Of a stretch of 36,151 nucleotides of DNA, positions 29,378-36,151 are shown in pieces. The stretch's first letter is position 1. Every line of letters starts with the position of its first letter. The translations under genes were made by a program, and so were the position numbers. Source of the stretch: Clostridiales bacterium (GTDB lineage Bacteria > Bacillota > Clostridia > Christensenellales > Borkfalkiaceae); the NCBI GenBank assembly GCA_015055525.1, contig SVHZ01000019.1, positions 1 to 36,151 on the forward strand. The letters run 5' to 3'. Below the pieces are notes generated by a model that had not been told where the DNA came from, made no database searches, and saw nothing but the letters and a program-made list of their open reading frames with translations.

Positions 29378-30142
29378 ATGGTATATCAACACGAAAATTC
29401 ATCAAAGAGTTATGATTTTAGGTCGCGTCATCACGACGGGTTTATTATAGGCGCGCATATTCACGAGTTTTCTGAGATTTTTTACGTAAAAGAAGGCGTT
29501 GCGGACGTTTATATAAACGGAACTCATATTATAGTCAAAGAAAATCATATTCTTTTTATACCGCCAAATTATATTCATGAATACAAAACAAGTACTGCTC
29601 AGGTGTTTTGCGCGGTATTTTCAAACGATTACATCCCCGTATTTTTCAATACTATTGGAAATCGGCAAATTATATGCACCCCTATTGACATTTCAAATGA
29701 AAAAGAAGTTATTGAAAAGTTATATAATCTTGATACCTCTTCACCACTTTTAATAAGCGGATATTTAAGCATTATACTAAACGCCATATTAAATAATTCA
29801 AAGTTTTCAGCGGGAGAATTTTCAGACGGAATTTTATATCAACAAATAGTATCGTATATATCTCGCCACTATACTGAAAACATCTCACTTAAAAGTATAG
29901 CAAAGCGTTTTGGATATAATGAAAAATACTTATCGTTTGCATTACATAAATTGACTGGTATTAACGTAAGAAAATTAATCTCGTTATATAGAATTAACAA
30001 GGCAAAAGAACTATTATCAATACCACAAAAAGACGTTAGCGAAATAGCGCTAAACTGTGGTTTTTCAGCAATAAACACTTTTAATAGAGTTTTCAAACAG
30101 TTAACGGGTGTAACACCGAGCGAGTTTAGAAAAGGAGCGTAA
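29378..30142 (+). CDS. AraC-family regulator of the sugar-acid operon
   Basis: A 254-aa AraC protein. Residues about 10-85 form a cupin (HHDGFIIGAHIHEFSEIFYVKEG, LFIPPNYIHEY). Residues about 155-254 are the double HTH: ISLKSIAKRFGYNEKYLSFALHK and the signature ISEIALNCGFSAINTFNRVFKQLTGVTPSEFR (given here in parts: EIALNCGFSAINTF, LTGVTPSEFR). It is divergent from the six-gene operon with touching promoters, so it is the likely local activator, responding to a sugar or pathway intermediate. It has an AGGTGG ribosome site and ends in a strong terminator shared with spoIVB. Confidence 0.93.
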   Translation: MVYQHENSSKSYDFRSRHHDGFIIGAHIHEFSEIFYVKEGVADVYINGTHIIVKENHILFIPPNYIHEYKTSTAQVFCAVFSNDYIPVFFNTIGNRQIICTPIDISNEKEVIEKLYNLDTSSPLLISGYLSIILNAILNNSKFSAGEFSDGILYQQIVSYISRHYTENISLKSIAKRFGYNEKYLSFALHKLTGINVRKLISLYRINKAKELLSIPQKDVSEIALNCGFSAINTFNRVFKQLTGVTPSEFRKGA

Positions 30143-30170
30143 AAAAACAAGGGCAAGCCCTTGTTTTTTT
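30141..30170. terminator. Bidirectional terminator between araC-like gene 2 and spoIVB
   Basis: AACAAGGGC and GCCCTTGTT around 30146-30165 form the stem, with A-run before and T-run after, so it works on both strands. The spoIVB stop codon lies at its edge. Confidence 0.92.
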
Positions 30171-31152
30171 ATGCTATCATATTATTTATTGCGATACCGT
30201 AACCACGAGTGCTATCGTTAAGAAAAACGTGCGTAACCGCGCCAATAAGTTTACCGTTTTGAACTATTGGAGAACCACTCATACCTTGAAGTATTCCATT
30301 AGTTATAGATAAAAGACTTTTATCCGTTATTGAAATTACAAAATTTTTATTACTTCCACTAATATAATCTGCTTTTACAATATTTATATCGTAAAATTTT
30401 GGTGAAGATCCATCTATGGTTGAATAAATTTGCGCTTTTCCGGGAGTTCCTTTACCGAGCGATAACTTAACGTGTTTTTTATTATCAAACTTGTCAATCT
30501 TACCAAACAAACCGTTTTGAGAATTTTTTGAAACGTTTCCAACTGACTTTTCACCTAAAATCATACCTTTTAGTTCGCCTGCTCTTCCCCTTGAAGGCTT
30601 ATTTACGCCAGTTATGGTAGCATTAAAAACGTTACCGCCAACAACGTTATATATTTTTCCGTTGTCCTTTGAAACGGGGTGACCAAGCGAACCAAAATTA
30701 CCATCACTCGTATAATAGGTAACCGTTCCTAAACCTGAAAGCCCATCTTGAAGATAAACGCCGAGCTTATACTCGCCTAAAACGTCTTTTGCAGGAGTTA
30801 AGTCAATAAGTTTAACTTTATTATCTCGCTCAATTTTCGTTATAAAACAACCACTTTCATATTCATTTAGCACTTTGGCGACGTCAGAAGCGGAATTTAC
30901 CGCGTTTTCATTTAAGCTAAGGATTGTATCGCCAACGGATAGCCCTGCGGTTTTACACGGGGAAACAAGCCCGTTTTGCGTAATAACGTCACAAATGCCC
31001 ACAACTTGAACGCCCTCAGTATCAACGTTAAAACCTAAAACTTCACCGCCGAGATAATATTCAACTTCACTAGCCTTAACAACGTTAAGAGATATAAAGG
31101 AACAAATTAATAATATAAATAGTAAAAGTTTGTTTAATCTTTTTAATACCAT
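30169..31152 (-). CDS. spoIVB: SpoIVB signalling serine protease (S55)
   Basis: SpoIVB is made in the forespore and secreted into the intermembrane space, where it starts sigma-K activation. It is 327 aa: N-terminal signal/anchor (about 8-26), PDZ domain (about 38-115), and the S55 peptidase domain with catalytic His in GSLGHPVSKD, Ser in GMSGSPIVQNG, and Asp in VFLNDSTRGYG. A shorter N-terminus than Bacillus SpoIVB (about 425) is common in Clostridia. It is not beside recN or spo0A as is usual. No ribosome site precedes the ATG; the promoter ends 6 nt before it. Confidence 0.96.
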   Translation of the reverse strand: MVLKRLNKLLLFILLICSFISLNVVKASEVEYYLGGEVLGFNVDTEGVQVVGICDVITQNGLVSPCKTAGLSVGDTILSLNENAVNSASDVAKVLNEYESGCFITKIERDNKVKLIDLTPAKDVLGEYKLGVYLQDGLSGLGTVTYYTSDGNFGSLGHPVSKDNGKIYNVVGGNVFNATITGVNKPSRGRAGELKGMILGEKSVGNVSKNSQNGLFGKIDKFDNKKHVKLSLGKGTPGKAQIYSTIDGSSPKFYDINIVKADYISGSNKNFVISITDKSLLSITNGILQGMSGSPIVQNGKLIGAVTHVFLNDSTRGYGIAINNMIA

Positions 31153-31188
31153 AACAAAAGTATAAGCAAACGGTTATTAAATATGCAA
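31153..31188 (-). promoter_or_regulatory. spoIVB promoter, forespore-sigma-like, leaderless type
   Basis: On the minus strand TATACT (31164-31159) ends 6 nt before the ATG. Upstream lies TTGCAT (31188-31183, 18-nt spacer) or, read for a forespore sigma factor, TGCATA (31187-31182) with a 17-nt spacer to TATACTT. Sigma-G/F control is known for spoIVB in Bacillus; here it is inferred from a partial match. Confidence 0.5.
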
Positions 31189-31206
31189 AAAGACTTAAGA
31201 ATAATC

Positions 31207-31803
31207 TTAAGCCTTTTCATTTTTAATATTGCGAATCATTTTAATACCTTCGGTTATTAGGTTAGATATATCTTTAAGAACCACGTCATAAGGCACAACT
31301 TTGCCATCAACAAACCATTTATATACAAAATTTATTGAACCTGCAACTAAAAAGTTGACCATATACGGAATATTTTCGTTTGAAGTTCCCCTATTTTGAA
31401 GATATTTATTGTAAAACTTTTCAGTTAACGCATTAATTATACCTTGAACGAAACTGTTTGAACTTTTTGAAAAGATAACAAATTCGGAAAAAGCGGAGTT
31501 TGCTATAAGCGGAACGGAAATTTCTTTAAGGCAAGGATAAGGATTCTTTTCAAATTCAGAATAATCGTATTTTGAAAGAACTAAATCAAAACTATCTAAA
31601 ACGTCGTTAAAAATATCGTCTAAAACGTCTAAAATTGAATTATAATGAGTATAAAAACTATTTCGGCTAATCAAAGCAATTTTAGTAACTTCAGTAACTG
31701 CAATTTCATTTGGGCGTTTCTTTTTAAGTAAAACAATAACTGCTTTTTTAATTAACGAACGAGTTCTTAAACTGCGTTTGTCTATTTTTTTAACTTTTTC
31801 CAT
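31207..31803 (-). CDS. TetR-type transcriptional regulator
   Basis: A 198-aa TetR/AcrR-like protein. Residues about 10-57 hold the HTH (RSLIKKAVIVLLKKKRPNEIAV, ALISRNSFYTHYNSILDVLDDIF). The rest is an all-helical ligand/dimer domain without recognisable specificity (with features of the DhaS-like/TetR_C_7 group). It lies between spoIVB and the surface-protein unit but is separated from the latter by a strong terminator, so its target is not obvious. A TTGACT/17/TATAAT promoter ends exactly 6 nt before the ATG and no ribosome site exists. Confidence 0.88.
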   Translation of the reverse strand: MEKVKKIDKRSLRTRSLIKKAVIVLLKKKRPNEIAVTEVTKIALISRNSFYTHYNSILDVLDDIFNDVLDSFDLVLSKYDYSEFEKNPYPCLKEISVPLIANSAFSEFVIFSKSSNSFVQGIINALTEKFYNKYLQNRGTSNENIPYMVNFLVAGSINFVYKWFVDGKVVPYDVVLKDISNLITEGIKMIRNIKNEKA

Positions 31804-31838
31804 ATTTATATTATATTTTATAATGCTAAAAAAGTCAA
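31804..31838 (-). promoter_or_regulatory. Leaderless-type promoter of the TetR gene
   Basis: On the minus strand TTGACT (31838-31833), 17-nt spacer, perfect TATAAT (31815-31810), 6 nt, ATG at 31803. No Shine-Dalgarno. Geometry identical to the promoters at 481, 3901 and 6641. Confidence 0.78.
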
Positions 31839-31845
31839 TACCAAT

Positions 31846-31881
31846 AAAAAAGTGTTACGGAAAATCCGTAACACCTTTTTT
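31846..31881. terminator. Terminator of the large secreted protein
   Basis: GTGTTACGGA (31852-31861), loop AAA and TCCGTAACAC (31865-31874) form a perfect 10-bp stem with T-runs on both sides. Confidence 0.95.
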
Positions 31882-31899
31882 TATTAAGTTTGGTTGCTA

Positions 31900-34800
31900 T
31901 TAAGCGCCTACCCAAGTAAGAACGCCTTCAACAACTGACCACATCTTGTTACCAGCCTCGCCAAGGAAAGATGCATAGATGCTGTTATCAGTTTCATAAG
32001 CAGTCTTCATAGCAGCAACGTCATCATATCTGAGAACGTTAGTGAATACTACTTCACCATTGTGTTGAGTGCTTGTTGGGTTAACGTAACCATCAAGGTT
32101 TGTTCTAGCGTAAGTGTAAACACCAAGACAAGTCCAAAGGTTAGCTTTTTCAGTTAATGCAACAGGAGCATCATCAACTACGCAATTAGGACAGTTGCCA
32201 GCTTCTAATGAATAGTAATCATAGCAGTTAGCACAGTAGTAGCCTGCAACTGCAGAACCATCACTTGTAGCAGCGATAGCAGCAAATGAAGGTCTAATAC
32301 CAGTAATGTTAAGAACGTTACCAACTTTATCGTTACCAGCGTAACCAACGTACATTTCACCTACGATGAACGTTTGGGCGAAATCAAAGCCAGTAGTCTT
32401 AACTGTGTGAGTGTAAACGCCACCATCAACAGTATTAGTAAAGAACGTCTTGTAAATGCTATCTTGGATATTAGAACTCCAGTCAGCAATATCTGCAGTT
32501 TGATATACAAGCGGAGATTTACTGATTGAAATTACGTTGTTAATGTTAAGTTGAGTGTTAGAACCATAGTGTCTAAGAGAACCAAATAATGTACCTTCAG
32601 CATAGAAAGGCTTAGTAGCAAACATAGTGTTACCATTAGTGCCTTCACCAAACATAGCATCATTTCTTGTGAAGTTATCCGGAGTATTTGGGTTAACAAC
32701 AACAACGTTATTCATAATAGTTGACGCAGTACCAGGAGTCTTAATAAGACCCTTAATTACCGCAGCCGACTTATAAGTTACGTAAATATTTTCAATAGTA
32801 ATTGAAGCATTTGCGTGATAGTTATGGTTAGAAGTGTACTTACCTAAAATAGGATCAGAGTTTCTACCCCAGTTCTTGATTTCTAAGTTCTTGATAGTAA
32901 CGCGAGCCTTAGGTGAATTTGCAGCGCCACCTGCATATACGAAGTTACCGAATAAACCGTTAGTCATAACACCATCAACGTTTTCAATTGCATAACCACG
33001 ACCGTCAAATTGACCACCGAAACCAATTTCAACATTAACGTTACCAGCTGCAAAACCTGCATAATCAAAACTTACGCCAGCCATATTAACGTCAGCATCC
33101 ATAGTAAAGAAACCATAGTTATACTTAGCAGTTGAAGTGTAAGTAAAGTCAAGTGCAGATTTAAGTTCAGCAGCGTCTGAAATTATTGAAGTCCAATAAC
33201 GAACGTTTGCATAACTTGTTGATTCGTCTTCTGTATTAACAGTGAGAACGAACATGTTAGAAGCGTAAGACTTAGCATCAATATAAGGAACGCCGTTTGT
33301 ATCAACAGAACCATTTGCTAAAACGTTAAGTTTATAGCCGTTTTCAGTCTTAATGATACCACCGTTTTCTTTAGTAAGTTCATTTCCATTAGCGATAATA
33401 GAAGTTACTTCATCATAAGAAGCGATTTTAGTAGAAACAATTTCACCAGTAGAAGCATCAAAATCAATCGGAGTGAATACGTAATTGCTATCAACGAAAG
33501 AGTGCCATGCAAGTTCGCCCTTCTCGTTAACTTTCCACATATTGTTACCAGCATCGCCAAGGAAAGAATCGTAATAAGTGTTATCTTTTAAGAATTTAGA
33601 AGATAAATCATCTAACGAATTGTACTTGTAAGTACCTTCAAGTCTGTAACGACCACCAGTAAAGTATTGTTCATCGTAAGTTGGGTTTTGAAGGTTAGTA
33701 ATATCACCATCAGTACCCCAAGTATAGATTGCAGGTTGAGCCCAAAGGTCAGTATCTTGGTTAGCACCAGTCTTAGTCATAGTAACTTGACAGTCAGGAC
33801 AAACAGCCGCACCAGAGTTATCTAATGAGAATTGATTGTAACATTTAGCACAGTATGCACCAGCAAGATATGTGGTACCTGGAACTTCTTCAACTAACTT
33901 AAGGAAGTTTTCTTTAATTCCGGTAGGACGCATTACGTTACCAACAGTTTCGTTACCTGCGTAAACAACGTATTCGTTATAATCTTGAGAGAAACCAGTT
34001 AAACCAACAGTATGAGTGTACGTACCATCGCCGTTAGCAGCGTGTTTTACAAAGTTTCTATACCACCAACCGTGAGCAGCTTGCCAACCGAGAGGTGTTT
34101 TACCGATAGATACAACGTTTTCAAATGAAGAAAGATCATCTTTGAAGAAAGCCATTGACTTAAAGATTGAACCACCAGAATAGTTGTTAGCAACGTGGCC
34201 AGAACCTAAACGATAGAAACCTTTATTCTTATCTGATTCAGGCATGCCATATTTAGAAGTGTTATAATTTGCTACTGAATTATTGTTAACATGAACAGTA
34301 GAATCAACAAATACGTTCTTCATTGTAAGAGCGCCTGGATATTGTAATAATGCACTGTAAGAATAAGACGTACCTTTGTAAGAAACGTAAATATTTTCAA
34401 AGTGAGGAACACCAGCAGGAATATTTTTGTGGTTAAGAGTGTATCTTGCAAGAACAACACCACCAGCATTCGCTTTGTAATTCTTAAGAGCAAGGTTCTT
34501 AACTGTTACTTGAGCCATTGGGTGATCAGATTGGTTTGTGTTTGAATTGAACGCAAAGTCACCAAATAAACCATTTTTAATAATAGTTGAATTAAAGTCA
34601 ATATAGTGGCCTGCACCATCAAATACGCCTGCGAAACCAACGCCAGTATGATATACAGTTGAACTATGAGTATTATTTAACGTTAATGCACCAGTTAAAG
34701 TAATATCAGCGTCCATTTTATAGAAACCATAGTTAACTAAACCTTCTGCAACTTTACCGTTAAGAGCTGCAGTAAGTTCATCAACGTCACTAATAATTGA

Positions 34801-35634
34801 AGTCCAATAATTAGCATCATTATAGCATACTGTCTTTCTAAGATATACGCCGTTTTCATCCGTATCAAATTCGTGTTCAGCAACGATTCTAAGGTCAACA
34901 ACGTTAGATGCTGTATTTTGTGCAGTAACAAGTTCAGTTAAATCGATAGCTGTAGTTTCGCCATCAGATTCTTCAACTTCATAAACAGCATTACCGTTAA
35001 CGTAAACTGCAACAGGGTAAATGAAACCATCTTCTCTACCAGCAAATTCAATTGAACCTTCGATATCAGCGTTATTAACAACTTCATAACCTAAAACTTC
35101 TTGAGCAAATGCTTGTTCAAGAGTATTACTTGAATCAACGCAAGCTTCAGCAACGGTTACCATATTAGTAGTATATGATGCACCGTAGAAAGTTTCGTTA
35201 CCAACAACGTAATAAGGAGTAGCAGTAAAATCTTTAGCATAGAAATTGTTTAAGATTTCATCAACGTTTTCATCATTAACGTCTGCCCATTGAAGCATTG
35301 TGTTACGATTGAAACAGATTGCTACTTCTTTTTGCTTAATAAAGTTATAAGCGTCAAGATTATCGGCATTGTCTTGAATGCTAGCAGTTTCGTCAACAGA
35401 ACCTTTGATTTCGGGATATACTAAAATACCGTAATCATCAGGAGTACCGTTTAATGAACCAACAAACTTTAAGCCTTTTTGAGCGCCATTAATACCATCG
35501 CCTGTAATACTGAAAGAAACTTCATCAGCGGATACAGGAGTCTTTGACATAGGAATAAGCGCTACAAAAACACCAAGACATACCACGAGAGCAATAGTGA
35601 GCATTTTAATAAGATTTGATTTAACAGTTCTCAT
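31900..35634 (-). CDS. Large secreted repeat protein with two beta-helix-like modules and zinc ribbons
   Basis: A 1244-aa exported protein of unknown function. A signal peptide (about 1-36) ends near PVSADEV. Residues 40-260 form an N-terminal domain. Two homologous modules follow: YWTSIISDVDELTAAL (about 278) to about 790, and YWTSIISDAAELKSAL (about 811) to the end. Each has a Gly/Asn-rich beta-helix-like run (FDGAGHYI / FDGRGYAI, then NGLFG(D/N)F, VTIKNL), a HTVGLTGF- or HTVKTTGF-type stretch, a CxxC...CxxC knuckle (about 591-615 and 1130-1148), and a closing FLG(D/E)AGN(N/K)MW repeat. There is no LPXTG or SLH anchor. Start at 35634 has GGAGGG 7 nt upstream; an ATG five codons earlier forms TAATG with the peptide gene. 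A surface-adhesion or glycan-binding role is a guess. Confidence 0.88.
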   Translation of the reverse strand: MRTVKSNLIKMLTIALVVCLGVFVALIPMSKTPVSADEVSFSITGDGINGAQKGLKFVGSLNGTPDDYGILVYPEIKGSVDETASIQDNADNLDAYNFIKQKEVAICFNRNTMLQWADVNDENVDEILNNFYAKDFTATPYYVVGNETFYGASYTTNMVTVAEACVDSSNTLEQAFAQEVLGYEVVNNADIEGSIEFAGREDGFIYPVAVYVNGNAVYEVEESDGETTAIDLTELVTAQNTASNVVDLRIVAEHEFDTDENGVYLRKTVCYNDANYWTSIISDVDELTAALNGKVAEGLVNYGFYKMDADITLTGALTLNNTHSSTVYHTGVGFAGVFDGAGHYIDFNSTIIKNGLFGDFAFNSNTNQSDHPMAQVTVKNLALKNYKANAGGVVLARYTLNHKNIPAGVPHFENIYVSYKGTSYSYSALLQYPGALTMKNVFVDSTVHVNNNSVANYNTSKYGMPESDKNKGFYRLGSGHVANNYSGGSIFKSMAFFKDDLSSFENVVSIGKTPLGWQAAHGWWYRNFVKHAANGDGTYTHTVGLTGFSQDYNEYVVYAGNETVGNVMRPTGIKENFLKLVEEVPGTTYLAGAYCAKCYNQFSLDNSGAAVCPDCQVTMTKTGANQDTDLWAQPAIYTWGTDGDITNLQNPTYDEQYFTGGRYRLEGTYKYNSLDDLSSKFLKDNTYYDSFLGDAGNNMWKVNEKGELAWHSFVDSNYVFTPIDFDASTGEIVSTKIASYDEVTSIIANGNELTKENGGIIKTENGYKLNVLANGSVDTNGVPYIDAKSYASNMFVLTVNTEDESTSYANVRYWTSIISDAAELKSALDFTYTSTAKYNYGFFTMDADVNMAGVSFDYAGFAAGNVNVEIGFGGQFDGRGYAIENVDGVMTNGLFGNFVYAGGAANSPKARVTIKNLEIKNWGRNSDPILGKYTSNHNYHANASITIENIYVTYKSAAVIKGLIKTPGTASTIMNNVVVVNPNTPDNFTRNDAMFGEGTNGNTMFATKPFYAEGTLFGSLRHYGSNTQLNINNVISISKSPLVYQTADIADWSSNIQDSIYKTFFTNTVDGGVYTHTVKTTGFDFAQTFIVGEMYVGYAGNDKVGNVLNITGIRPSFAAIAATSDGSAVAGYYCANCYDYYSLEAGNCPNCVVDDAPVALTEKANLWTCLGVYTYARTNLDGYVNPTSTQHNGEVVFTNVLRYDDVAAMKTAYETDNSIYASFLGEAGNKMWSVVEGVLTWVGA

Positions 35635-35648
35635 TATTATACCCTCCA

Positions 35649-35783
35649 TTACTTAGCAAGCCAGTCACTTTCTAACCAGCTCTCTTTAACGTGAGCGTAA
35701 GAAGTAGTAACTGACGTGGTTACTATGTCAACCAAGTTGTAAGAAACAACGTTAATTGACGGAGTTAAGTAGTTTTTCTTCAT
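35649..35783 (-). CDS. 44-aa peptide co-transcribed with the secreted protein
   Basis: A small gene with a strong GGAGGT ribosome site 5 nt before its ATG. The peptide begins MKKNYLTPSINVVSYNLVD, continues with a Thr/Ser-rich stretch and ends in a Trp-containing acidic tail. There is no signal peptide or membrane span. The pattern (basic start, YxxPxxxVVxxxxxDIVTTS) recalls short unstudied peptides seen near surface proteins in gut Firmicutes, but I cannot name a family. Its stop overlaps the ATG of the large gene (TAATG), so the two are co-translated. It may be a regulator, a chaperone or a peptide precursor; nothing in the window shows a modifying enzyme. Confidence 0.8.
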   Translation of the reverse strand: MKKNYLTPSINVVSYNLVDIVTTSVTTSYAHVKESWLESDWLAK

Positions 35784-36045
35784 GTTTGACCTCCTTAAAT
35801 TTAAGCCCGTCTAAGTAAGCCTTAGCAATTTGGGCATAATATACCCATATTACTATATATTATAAGTTAATTATATTTTATTACATAAACAAACCCGTGT
35901 CAAGATGTTTTATTAATTTTTTTCCATAATTTTACATTTTTTTATCACAAATATTAGCCTTTATTAATAATATTAATATTATGCAAAATTTTATAAATTA
36001 ATTCACTTTTATTATTATATTTGAATTGATTAAAAAGCATTAAAA
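35784..36045. other. Promoter and spacer upstream of the peptide/secreted-protein unit
   Basis: No gene is seen. On the minus strand TTGACA (35903-35898), 17-nt spacer and TAAAAT (35880-35875) form a strong promoter, with a leader of about 85 nt. The leader holds GGGCATAATATACCC (35832-35846, imperfect palindrome) and a CTAAG/CTTAG hairpin near 35810-35825 upstream of the ribosome site. The rest (35904-36045) is AT-rich without clear signals. Confidence 0.65.
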
Positions 36046-36071
36046 AAAGGAACGGACGAGCCGTTCCTTTC
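36046..36071 (-). terminator. Terminator of the right-edge gene
   Basis: AAAGGAACGG (36046-36055), loop ACGAG and CCGTTCCTTT (36061-36070), followed by TTTTTTT on the minus strand. Confidence 0.92.
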
Positions 36072-36082
36072 TTTTTAATTAT

Positions 36083-36151
36083 TTACGCGTTAGCGCCTAC
36101 CCAAACGAGTTGACCGTCAACAACGTCCCAGTAAGAAACTGCCTTGAATGA
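36083..36151 (-). CDS. C-terminal fragment of a second secreted repeat protein
   Basis: The last 22 codons of a gene entering from the right edge: AVSYWDVVDGQLVWVGANA and stop. It matches the C-terminus of the large secreted protein to its left (MWSVVEGVLTWVGA) in pattern and spacing. This suggests a tandem paralogue rather than an unrelated gene. It has its own terminator. Only the end is visible, so length and start are unknown. Confidence 0.7.
   Translation of the reverse strand, partial: SFKAVSYWDVVDGQLVWVGANA

Noticed and set aside
29869-30156. Minus-strand frame of 95 codons
   Set aside because: Antisense to the conserved HTH region of the second AraC protein and overlapping its terminator.
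35784-35868. Known riboswitch in the leader of the peptide/secreted-protein unit
   Set aside because: Only two short dyads are present and no known aptamer core is recognisable.

Overview
The window looks like a chromosomal segment of a low-GC, endospore-forming Clostridia-type bacterium (Bacillota), probably a host-associated carbohydrate user. Sporulation genes (spoIVB, spoIIM, gerW/ytfJ, two dacF/dacB-type carboxypeptidases), scpAB, a CCA-encoding tRNA-Ser, AT-rich spacers and strong AGGAG-type ribosome sites support this. The species cannot be named from the sequence alone. Most genes lie on the minus strand.

Layout. 1-3.9 kb: lexA (cut by the left edge, with an SOS box over its own -35), a divergent 55-codon Cys-rich microprotein, hflX, a XerS-like tyrosine recombinase with a dif-like inverted repeat just upstream, and a YgjP-type zinc peptidase. 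4-8.7 kb: a PadR-type DNA-binding protein fused to membrane helices, a degenerate M24/creatinase-fold protein divergent from an AraC regulator, and the azlCD exporter. 8.8-13.8 kb: a minus-strand operon GH39-like glycosidase, histidine phosphatase, LacZ, behind a promoter overlapped by two 27-nt direct repeats. 13.8-17 kb: a membrane-extended YidD with a DUF4177-type partner; an XRE repressor divergent from two membrane proteins, with three copies of one palindromic operator; then tRNA-Ser(UGA) next to tRNA-3'-end-derived repeats.

17-24 kb: a coiled-coil membrane protein, rluB, dacF, gerW, a DUF2953-like protein, scpB, scpA, dacB, spoIIM. 24-30.2 kb: a six-gene minus-strand operon (clan GH-A glycosidase, aldose 1-epimerase, UlaG-like lactonase-fold protein, galactonate-type dehydratase, SDR dehydrogenase, 2-keto-3-deoxy-sugar-acid aldolase) divergent from an AraC regulator. 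Together these could oxidise a sugar through lactone and aldonate to a 2-keto-3-deoxy acid and cleave it. No kinase or transporter is visible. 30.2-36.2 kb: spoIVB, a TetR regulator, a two-gene unit of a 44-aa peptide and a 1244-aa secreted repeat protein with zinc-ribbon knuckles, and the C-terminus of a further protein with a similar end.

Two themes cut across genes. First, at least five genes (Cys-rich microprotein, YgjP-like, AraC, TetR, spoIVB) have a -10 hexamer ending exactly 6 nt before the ATG and no Shine-Dalgarno, which predicts leaderless mRNAs. Second, four gene pairs are coupled through a TAATG stop/start overlap.
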